Below are positions 5,510 through 10,702 of a stretch of 10,702 nt of DNA, piece after piece. A program made the position numbers and the translations under genes. Position 1 is the stretch's first letter, and every line of letters starts with the position of its first letter. Source of the stretch: Baffinella frigidus (Eukaryota > Cryptophyceae > Cryptomonadales > Baffinellaceae); assembly GCA_026770585.1 (NCBI GenBank), contig MU647144.1, forward strand, positions 143,832 through 154,533, read 5' to 3'. The notes below the pieces were generated by a model, which saw only the letters and a list, made by a program, of their open reading frames with translations, was not told the origin of the DNA and made no database searches.

Positions 5510-8500
5510 ATGGGAAGCGACCCCCTTGCTGGGTACCTGCTTGTGAAGAAGGCGCTGAGCTGTTTGAGCTCCGCGACGCATCTTGGGTACACTGCCAACG
5601 CGGAGCGCAAAGACGGGGAGATAGGGGACGAGGACCATGAGTCCAGTGCGATGGTACAGTTGTCGGAGGCGGTTTCGGCACTGAAGGGAGGTGTGCCTTT
5701 CGCGGTGGGCGGCCGCATAGAGCTCTGTGACAGCGACCGCAACACGTCGCTCGTCATCCTCCAAAGTGCGCACGAGGTGCCCGCTGCCCCCGCCACTCCC
5801 GCCTGCTCCTTGCTCCTTTTAAAATGACGCCACTAACCCGATCGACCCTCAAAGGTGGCAGGGGTGCTGGAGAAAGTAGACGCGGCGGCGCTCATGCCCC
5901 ACTGCACCAAAGCCACGTTCGGCGACTCTCGTGAGGTTGTGCCTTGTTGCCCCTCATCAGACTCCTTTTCTCCCTGCACCTGATGCCTCTCGGGAGGTTG
6001 TGACTTGTGACGTCTTGCCTCTCGTGGCGCAGAGAACCAACCGGGAAGACCCAAGCGTTCGCGTCGCCCTCGAGCTGGCGGCAGGCGCGTGGGAGCTGCG
6101 CGCGCCCGGCGGTGGCGCGCCTCGCTTCCTCGAGGCGGTGCGCGACCGGGTGCAGGCGGCGCTCTTGGATTCCGGACGCGTCGTCGAGCTCGTTCCCCAG
6201 AAGATCAACGCGTACGAGGCCGGCGGGCACTTCGCCGAGCACGTGGACACGCCGACGGACGCGCAGCACATGGTCGGCACGCTGCTGGTCTGCCTGCCGT
6301 GCTCGCACTCGGGAGGCGCGTTGGTGGTCAAGCACAACGCCGAAGAAGTTCGCTTCGACTTTGCCGCCGAGTCTGGTTCTACACCCGAGCTCTCAGGCTG
6401 TTGACTTTTTTTCTCTCCACTTGAGCCAAGTCCTAGCGTGTTGAGCCCAGCTAGCTAGGGGCTCAACCCCTCAGCTCGGAACTTCACCGGAACTCTGTGA
6501 AAAACGCTCTTCACCCCAAAATTCCTGGGATCCTCGAGACCCCAGGCAAAAACCAGAGGGCAGCATGAGATTTTTGCAGCAGGCGTGACGCGAGCTTCGA
6601 CTGCTCCCAGGGCGAGTCCGCCAGAAGGTCGCGTCCGCCACACCCGGGACATTCAGGCGGTACGGCTTTGTCCAATTCCATCATCATGCAGGGTGTCTCC
6701 TATCTTAATGTGCGAGGCCACTCAATTTAAACCGCCTTTTATGCTCTATTAAGGGTGTTTTCTCTCTTGTTTTGCTATACTAGCTTCGACATAGCTTTAA
6801 TATAGGAGAAAACCCAACCGTGTTTTCAAAAACACAGTTTACCCCAAGATAGCAAAACACGGTTGAAATTGAGTGGCCACTCAACTCAACGCACAAGAAT
6901 GTTCTTGTCATGAGGCAGGCAGCGTCATCAACGAAACTCTTTTCGCTCCTCTGAACCCGACACTCGCCCCCCTCGTTTCAACAGGCAGTAGGAGGTGGAT
7001 TTATAATCCAGCTGGAAAATGCTCGTATGAGCGGCCGACACGGGGTATACAGTAAGTGGCACAATGCGTAGCATGTGCGGCACTGACGCTGATTTTTTGG
7101 CAATAAATCCTGGATCTCTTTCAACAGGCCGCGGTGGCGCAATTCAATGGGCAGCTCTCTATTCAGACTGCCTCCACAATGTCGAGACGGTCACCTCAGG
7201 TAAAACCCCCAAACTCTAAAATCTCAACCCAACCCTAAACCCTCAACCCTCAACTCTCAACCCTAAACCCTAAACCCTAAACCCTAACACCTAAACCCTA
7301 AACCCTAAACCCTCAACCCTTAACCCTAAACTCTAAACCCTAAACCCTAAACCTTAAACCCTAAACCTTAAACCCTAAACCCTAAACCCTACCCCCTACC
7401 CCCTGACCCCTGACCCCTAACCCCTGACCCCTAACCCCTAACTCCTAACCCCTAGCCCCTGACCCCTCACCCCTAAACCCCGACCCCTAACCCCTAACCC
7501 CTAAACCTATCACCAGGGTGCCGTGTGACAGTGTCCTACTCGATCCTGGCACGCAAGGGGCATCCCACAGCGCACGGGCACGGCACGCCCTCCTCATGCT
7601 TGGCAGACCACCTCACGCACGCTGCGTGGCCACCCGCGACAGCCCCCTTGCTCTCCGCGGTGGCGGGGCGCCTGGAAGCGCTGCGCGACGATGCGTCACG
7701 TCCCCAGAGCGCTGTGGGGATGTATCTCAACCACATGTATACGAGCGCGGCGCTGAATCCCGCGGGGCTCAAGGGGGCTGATCGCATGCTCTACACGCAC
7801 GTTGCCGAGAAGTGGGGGGTCACGCTCATGCATGTCGTCGAGAAGGTGCAGAGATTGATAATTTATTGCCAAACAATCAGCGTCAGCGCCGCACATGCTA
7901 CGCATTGTGCCACTTACTGTACCCCGCGTCGGCCGCTCATATGAGCATTTTCCGGATGGATTTTAACGCCACCTCCCTACCGAGAAGGTGCACGAGAAAG
8001 CGGAGAACAGTGACGACGAGCGTGCACCGGAGGACTTTGAGAGTGAGTACGACAACCAAGTGTTCGCGTTCAGCGCGCCCGACCTGGATCGCCTGGCGAG
8101 CGGCGCGCGCGGCCCAGCGCCTGGGTACGTCTCCCTCCCTGTGAGGACCTAGTCTAGGACGAGCCCGCCTCGGGCCGTGAGATCAATTCATCAACCCGGG
8201 GTTTACACGTGACACGAGGCACGACATGCATGACCGTACAGGGGAAACCGCCCCCCCCCTAGTACCACCATAGGGCCCTGGGCATGGGCCTGCTGTAGGG
8301 TCCTACGGGGTGGCGTTTTCTTGTGAGCGAGGTACCCCTGTTGTGAGCGAGGTACCCTGCACGTTAGGCCCTTTAGGTCCTTTAGGTTTGAAATGCTCCC
8401 ACCATAGCCCAACGACACGCCCTTCCGTAGAAAGGATCTGCGGAAAAAGCTTGTTTGCTTTCGGATCGCATTGAGCTCTCCTCCAGTGCAGAGGCTCGCG

Positions 8501-8987
8501 AAGTGGGGATAAAGGGGGATTCTCTTGGGGTGTTCCCGCAACACCACCTTCCAGTGTGCCAACACTTCCAGTGTTGGCAAGTCATTGATGTCCTGACTGG
8601 CAGGTGGTGTTGCTCTTGGGTACAGGGGTACCTCGCTCATAAGAAACCGCCTCCTCCTAGGGCCCTTCAGCAGGCCTATGCCCAGGGCCCTATGGTGGCC
8701 CTCTAGGGGGGCGGGGGCAGTTTCTTATGAGCGAGGTACACCTGTACACTGCGAACGCGGTGAAGATGTTTTGACAATGAGCGTGGGACCCCCCCAGGTG
8801 TGAAGGCCTGCAGGATGTGGCCTTCGTGAAGCCGTGGAGCGCCAAGATGGTGCTCCAAGAGACCACCCATCGCACCGCGGGGGGGAACCAGGGCAACTGG
8901 TACGAGAATGGCTCCAAGGAGATCGACTCGCTTTACTTGCACGCCGCGCTTATCGTCCGGCTCGACCAACCGGCTCTGCCCACTTAG
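5510..8987 (+). CDS. 2-oxoglutarate/Fe(II) dioxygenase, 7 exons
   Basis: Predicted exons are 5510-5776, 5855-5935, 6033-6375, 7128-7199, 7517-7845, 7988-8124 and 8798-8987, giving about 472 aa and a TAG stop. All introns are GT-AG and the joins keep frame. The protein has the prolyl-4-hydroxylase-like double-stranded beta-helix core. INAYEAGGHFAEHVDTP carries the HxD metal pair (His186, Asp188). YSDCLHNVETVTSG gives the distal His (His247), and CRVTVSY gives the 2OG-binding Arg (Arg257), ten residues later as usual for this fold. FAVGGRIEL near residue 60 and the C-terminal VAFVKPW...LYLHAALIVRL also look like the hypothetical protist/fungal 2OG oxygenase family. Substrate is unknown. The start is the first in-frame ATG; upstream exons are possible. 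Splice sites come from reading-frame logic, not transcripts. Intron 2 has an in-frame alternative acceptor. Confidence 0.85.
5777..5854 (+). other. Intron 1 (78 nt)
   Basis: GAG|GTGCCC donor and CAAAG|GTGG acceptor, phase 0. A CACTAAC branch-point motif lies at 5831-5837, 18-24 nt before the acceptor. AGGTG occurs at both exon-intron borders. The join gives SAHE-VAGVLEKVDAAAL without a frame change. Confidence 0.7.
5936..6032 (+). other. Intron 2, with duplicated splice-site region
   Basis: Donor GAG|GTTGTG, acceptor GCGCAG|AGAACC, phase 0. The donor region CTCTCGTGAGGTTGTG recurs 61 nt downstream as CTCTCGGGAGGTTGTG, with a strong pyrimidine tract before it (about 5961-5980). Splicing to the AG at 5996 instead would also stay in frame and add 12 residues. 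I prefer 6033 because it gives the shorter FGD-to-DPSVR spacing; I recall this spacing as usual for the family but cannot check it. Confidence 0.6.
6716..6878. mobile_element. MITE or foldback element with 19-bp TIRs
   Basis: Ends 6716-6734 and 6860-6878 are inverted repeats at 18/19 (GGCCACTCAATTTAAACCG versus ...TTCAACCG). Internal inverted pairs (AACCGTGTTTT / AAAACACGGTT, TTTTGCTAT / ATAGCAAAA) let the right half fold back as well. It is AT-rich relative to its surroundings, 163 bp long, non-coding, and lies in intron 3. No clear target duplication. Confidence 0.75.
6987..7118 (-). mobile_element. Introner-like element, copy B, across a 3' splice site
   Basis: Reverse orientation relative to copies A and C. 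Its reverse complement starts GAGATCCAGG and ends CCTCCTACT. TTTCAACAGGC at 6976-6986 and 7119-7129 is a perfect 11-bp target-site duplication that contains the intron 3 acceptor (CAG|GC), so the acceptor exists twice, at 6984 and 7127. In this orientation the element also offers a consensus GTAAGT donor at 7052-7057, which makes a 67-nt cryptic exon (6985-7051) conceivable; it would shift the frame. Confidence 0.88.
7200..7516 (+). repeat. Intron 4: telomere-like (CCCTAAA)n repeat
   Basis: The 317-nt intron (donor TCAG|GTAAAA, acceptor CACCAG|GGTGCC, phase 1) is almost wholly CCCTAAA-type repeat from about 7206 to 7507, grading into CCCCTAA/CCCCTGA variants toward the acceptor. The join gives VETVTS-G-CRVTVSY, linking the distal His of the oxygenase to its 2OG-binding Arg. 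The C-rich strand supplies pyrimidines and the CTAA repeats could act as branch points. Confidence 0.85.
7851..7981 (+). mobile_element. Introner-like element, copy C, forming intron 5
   Basis: Intron 5 (7846-7987, 142 nt, phase 0) consists of this element plus one copy of its target-site duplication. CGAGAAGGTGCA occurs at 7839-7850 and again at 7981-7992. The donor is the AAG|GTGCA of the first copy and the acceptor is the GAGAAG|GTG of the second, so splicing restores the uninterrupted reading VVEK-VHEKAENSDDE. The element supplies a TTTTAAC branch-point motif (7961-7967) and the pyrimidine tract (7968-7981). Ends GAGATTGATA and CCTCCCTACC match copy A. Confidence 0.92.
8239..8340 (+). mobile_element. 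pogo-like MITE copy 3, left TIR shortened
   Basis: TA at 8237-8238 precedes CAGGGGAAACCGCC, a TIR lacking about 15 bp (TACCTCGCTCATAAG). The core CCATAGGGCCCTGGGCATGG and a full right TIR ending at 8340 are present. The last ~20 bp of the right TIR is repeated in tandem (TTGTGAGCGAGGTACCCTG, 8341-8359), as from slippage or aberrant repair. Confidence 0.8.
8374..8534 (+). repeat. Dispersed repeat R3, plus-strand copy
   Basis: This is the partner of 3176-3337 in the opposite orientation. It starts TAGGTCCTTTAGGTTTGAAA and ends GATTCTCTTGGGGTGTT. It lies in intron 6 between the two MITEs. A minus-strand open frame crossing it and the MITEs (8203-8640) is a by-product of these repeats. Confidence 0.8.
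8538..8613. repeat. Nested hairpin
   Basis: Outer arms GCAACACCACCTTCCAGT (8538-8555) and 8596-8613 pair at 17/18. Inside is a perfect 10-bp stem TGCCAACACT/AGTGTTGGCA (8557-8566, 8570-8579). It abuts R3 and ends 9 nt before MITE copy 4. It may be a further foldback element. Confidence 0.75.
8623..8744 (-). mobile_element. pogo-like MITE copy 4 (intact, reverse)
   Basis: TIR CAGGGGTACCTCGCTCATAA at the left and its near-perfect inverse at the right (one change, TACACCTG), flanked by TA at 8621-8622 and 8745-8746. The core is reversed relative to copies 1-3. It ends 53 nt before the intron 6 acceptor. Confidence 0.88.
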
Positions 8988-9178
8988 TACGGGCCGTGCC
9001 CCCCCCTCCCCGGATATCCGGGGGAAACGCGGTTAGAATCCAATGCAAATGGATAAGATTCTAGTAAACATCGTTTGGATGGACTGTATCCGTGAAGCCC
9101 CCGGTGGCTGTAAGTGGTACACAACTCTCTTTGGCGCTCGAGCTTTGCTGGCCCCTGCATCTGCTTGCTCCAACTCTG
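8988..9178. other. Convergent intergenic region
   Basis: This lies between the oxygenase stop and MITE copy 5. It contains a perfect 16-bp palindrome CCCCGGATATCCGGGG (9008-9023) and a small TAGAATC/GATTCTA hairpin (about 9034-9061). I see no polyadenylation signal of the AATAAA type and no gene. Confidence 0.6.
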
Positions 9179-9298
9179 CAGGGGCACCTCGCTCATAAAA
9201 AAACCGCTCCTCCTAGGATCCTGCAGGAGGGCTATGCCTAGCTAGGGCCCTATGGTGTCCTAGGGGGGATGCGGTTTCTTATGAGCGAGGTACCCCTG
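9179..9298 (-). mobile_element. pogo-like MITE copy 5
   Basis: Left TIR CAGGGGCACCTCGCTCATAA and a full right TIR ending at 9298, with TG on both sides where other copies have TA. The core is reversed, as in copy 4. Its right TIR, read on the minus strand, gives the last codons (TGVPRS) and the TAA stop of the F-box-like frame. Confidence 0.85.
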
Positions 9299-9827
9299 TG
9301 CTCCTCAGCTTGCTCAGCTCGTGACCTCGCTCCTCGCGTGAACCGTTCACGCGACGAAGCACGACCAGCTCTGTGAAGCGATCGGAGATGAGGTTCGCGA
9401 GCGAGATGGTCATGAACTCGATGCCGTGCGGGCCGTAGGCGCCGCGCCACAGCCCTTGCAGAGACTCCGGGTTGAACTCGTCGGACGACAGCTGACGTGG
9501 CACCGCCTGCACCAGCGCCGATCTGGGCGGGTGCTCTCTGCACGCGTGCGCGTGCGCGTCGCCAGGGCGGGCATACGCGGGCGGGTACACACTCCGTGGC
9601 GTGTTGGTGTTGGCGCTTCTGGCCCTGTGCGCCGCGGCCGCGGAGAGTTCGTGGAAGAGGTACGAGTAGTGCCCTTTTCCGCGCGAGGCAAGCTTGTAGT
9701 GCATGCTCGTGCTGCCGCGCGTGAACCCGATCACGCGCGCCTCCGTCTCAGCTGCGTTGGAGCCCGAAAAGCCGAAGAAGCGGCGCGCGGGAACGCCGTC
9801 GACCCGAACACGCTTCGTCGACTCCAC
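9279..9827 (-). CDS. Fragment of FBXO31-like (cyclin D1-binding domain) protein
   Basis: This 182-codon frame has the motif GLWRGAYGPHGIEF at residues 125-138. That matches the GLWxGxYGxHGxE signature seen in FBXO31-type F-box proteins and related plant proteins. In that family it marks the start of the C-terminal substrate-recognition domain, which acts in SCF ubiquitin ligases. The first codon here is GTG, not ATG, and an in-frame TGA lies eight codons upstream (9849-9851), so the frame is probably an internal exon; CAAG|GGAAGG near 9843 is a possible acceptor. Family members continue well beyond this motif. Here the frame runs into MITE copy 5 and stops in its TIR, so either an intron donor lies before it (GAG|GTCACG is one candidate) or the gene is truncated. 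I see no F-box. Residues 20-115 are unrecognised and Ala/Arg-rich. Confidence 0.45.
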   Translation of the reverse strand: MESTKRVRVDGVPARRFFGFSGSNAAETEARVIGFTRGSTSMHYKLASRGKGHYSYLFHELSAAAAHRARSANTNTPRSVYPPAYARPGDAHAHACREHPPRSALVQAVPRQLSSDEFNPESLQGLWRGAYGPHGIEFMTISLANLISDRFTELVVLRRVNGSREERGHELSKLRSTGVPRS

Positions 9828-9873
9828 AGAGCCTTCCCTTGCTTGTCACTCAGCCTTCTCTAGCAGGAGGGTA

Positions 9874-10065
9874 CAGGGGTGTCTGGGCTACAAGAAACTA
9901 AAACTTAAGAACACAGACCGGATTTGGGCCCCCCGTTTTCTTAGTTTAGTACCAGAGAGTTGACAAAATCTTGTGTTTAGTCAACCCTCTGGTACTAAAT
10001 TGAGAAAACAGGCACCGACCGATGTCGGAGCACCCGTGTTGTTATAGCCCATACATGTACCCCTG
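9874..10065. mobile_element. Second pogo-like MITE type with internal hairpin
   Basis: Ends CAGGGGTGTCTGGGCTACAA (left) and reverse complement CAGGGGTACATGTATGGGCT (right) with TA at 9872-9873 and 10066-10067. Inside, 9935-9964 and 9980-10009 form a 30-bp inverted repeat with 27 matches. The CAGGGGT start and AAGAAA continuation relate it to the main pogo-like family. It lies about 47 bp upstream (minus-strand sense) of the F-box-like frame. Confidence 0.75.
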
Positions 10066-10067
10066 TA

Positions 10068-10270
10068 GCACGCTAGCCTTCCCAAGCCAGCAGTGGCGGT
10101 CAAATCCTAGATTGTAAAGCATTCAGTGAAACCGGGATTTCCCAGTGCTTTGCTCTGCCCCCCCAAAGCCCGATTTTTTAAAACAAAACCTCGAAAAAAT
10201 CATCCAGGGATTTGAGCCATTACCCAGAAAATCTGGAAAAACTTTGAGCCCGGATTTTCCAGGCACAGAA
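10068..10270. other. No gene seen
   Basis: AT-richer sequence with scattered CCGGATTT-like motifs (GGGATTT, CCGATTT, CCGGATTTTCC) that resemble the end of the inverted-repeat element at 10271-10402. I cannot support a gene. Confidence 0.5.
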
Positions 10271-10402
10271 GGATTTGGGGCAAGTGGCGCGGCGGGGGGA
10301 TTTGCCGAGGCGCCCTCCCCGAGGGGGGCCGGGTGGGGGCTCCGCGCGGTGAATCGATTCTTGAAACAGCGAACTGCCCCGCGCCACTTGCCCGAAAAAT
10401 CC
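10271..10402. repeat. Inverted-repeat element, ~22-24-bp arms
   Basis: GGATTTGGGGCAAGTGGCGCGG (10271-10292) is mirrored by 10379-10402 (reverse complement GGATTTTTCGGGCAAGTGGC then GCGG), differing by a small indel and a few bases. The interior is G/C-rich. It is probably a MITE or foldback element; the frames crossing it have no domain. Confidence 0.65.
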
Positions 10403-10451
10403 GGTCATCATCCAGGGGACGCCCTCTCAAGTGTGCCCGCGCTTTTCGCAG

Positions 10452-10562
10452 ATTGTTGCCGATCTCCTTGAGGTCTTTGGGTTCTTCGAGCTCCCATCAT
10501 GGGCGGACGCTGGAACTGGTTATGTAGAAAACCCCTGCTTCCTAATCCGCCAGACCAGTTGA
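10452..10562 (+). CDS. Possible terminal exon, or R3-like repeat read-through
   Basis: After the acceptor-like CTTTTCGCAG (10442-10451) a 36-codon frame begins IVADLLEVFGFFELPSW and runs to a TGA at 10560-10562. The peptide is plausible. However, 10466-10513 resembles the repeat fragment at 3664-3713, so the frame may simply be repeat sequence. The rest of the window (10563-10702) is CA/CCCC-rich with no supported gene. Confidence 0.2.
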   Translation: MVADLLEVFGFFELPSWADAGTGYVENPCFLIRQTS

Positions 10563-10702
10563 CTGATAGTGCCGCGGCCAGAGTGTACCCAACACCACAC
10601 CACCACACCACAACGACCCGACAGCCTCTCAATTCTCTTTCGAGGCGTCATGCCCCCCCTCCCCACCCGCGCCTCCGTTCATCGCCGGCTCGCCCCCCGA
10701 AC

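Larger units (their letters stand above)
6376..7127 (+). other. Intron 3 (752 nt), host to two elements
   Basis: Donor TCTG|GTTCTA, acceptor TCAACAG|GCC, phase 1; the join rebuilds ES-G-RGGAIQW. It holds a MITE (6716-6878) and introner-like copy B (6987-7118), which lies across the acceptor. A 9-bp hairpin GTTGAGCCC/GGGCTCAAC is at 6440-6467. I see no exon in 6470-6710. Confidence 0.75.
8125..8797 (+). other. Intron 6 (673 nt), packed with repeats
   Basis: Donor CTGG|GTACGT, acceptor CCCCCCAG|GTGTGAAGG, phase 2; the join gives GPAP-G-CEGLQDVAFVKPW. It holds pogo-like MITE copies 3 and 4 in opposite orientations, an R3 repeat and a nested hairpin. Confidence 0.8.

Noticed and set aside
5892-6337. 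Minus-strand frames opposite oxygenase exons 2-3
   Set aside because: No domain; explained as antisense shadows of a recognised coding exon.
6007-6444. Alternative plus-strand frames over oxygenase exon 3
   Set aside because: Arg/Ala/Ser-rich shadows caused by GC-rich third positions; the HxD-containing frame is clearly the coding one.
8203-8640. 145-codon minus-strand frame beginning MSEVPLYP
   Set aside because: Its start is in the TIR of MITE copy 4 and its body is R3 and MITE copy 3; it lies in intron 6 and is a repeat by-product.
9426-9963. Plus-strand frames opposite the F-box-like fragment
   Set aside because: Arg/Val/Ala-rich antisense shadows without motifs; the minus frame carries the recognisable motif.

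Overview
The window looks like nuclear DNA of a microbial eukaryote, probably an alga or related protist. The reasons are one gene split by six GT-AG introns, a non-canonical protein context, interstitial CCCTAAA (plant/algal-type telomere) repeats, long polypurine tracts and many short non-autonomous DNA elements. Dinoflagellate, cryptophyte, haptophyte and stramenopile algae all remain possible; the sequence alone does not let me choose. No bacterial operon, tRNA, rRNA, CRISPR array or autonomous transposase gene is visible.

Layout. Positions 1-1570 are gene-poor: GA tracts, two copies of a pogo-like MITE with TIR CAGGGGTACCTCGCTCATAA (one split by a nested second MITE), a second copy of that nested MITE, and copy A of an introner-like element. 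Positions 1600-2470 hold one long minus-strand ORF of unknown nature that overlaps two hairpins. A perfect 68-bp inverted repeat lies at 2520-2699. Positions 2700-5280 hold dispersed repeats, one 83-codon ORF with a good start context, a G-rich tract, a 0.58-kb degenerate CCCTAAA array, a 20-bp minisatellite and a GA/CG tract.

Positions 5510-8987 carry the one confident gene: a seven-exon 2-oxoglutarate/Fe(II) dioxygenase of about 472 aa on the plus strand. Four of its six introns contain or consist of repeats. Intron 3 carries a MITE and an introner copy inserted across its 3' splice site. Intron 4 is almost entirely telomere-like repeat. Intron 5 is exactly one introner-like element plus its 11-12 bp target-site duplication. 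Intron 6 holds two oppositely oriented pogo-like MITEs and a dispersed repeat. The catalytic His-x-Asp, the distal His and the 2OG-binding Arg are encoded in exons 3, 4 and 5, so correct removal of introns 3 and 4 is needed to build the active site.

Positions 8988-10702 hold a convergent minus-strand coding fragment with an FBXO31-like GLWxGxYGxHGxE motif, lying between two MITEs, followed by another inverted-repeat element and a possible terminal exon.

The most notable item is the introner-like family. Three copies have near-identical ends and 11-bp duplications. One copy has turned coding sequence into an intron by using the AG and GT of the duplicated target as splice sites, while the element supplies the branch point and pyrimidine tract.
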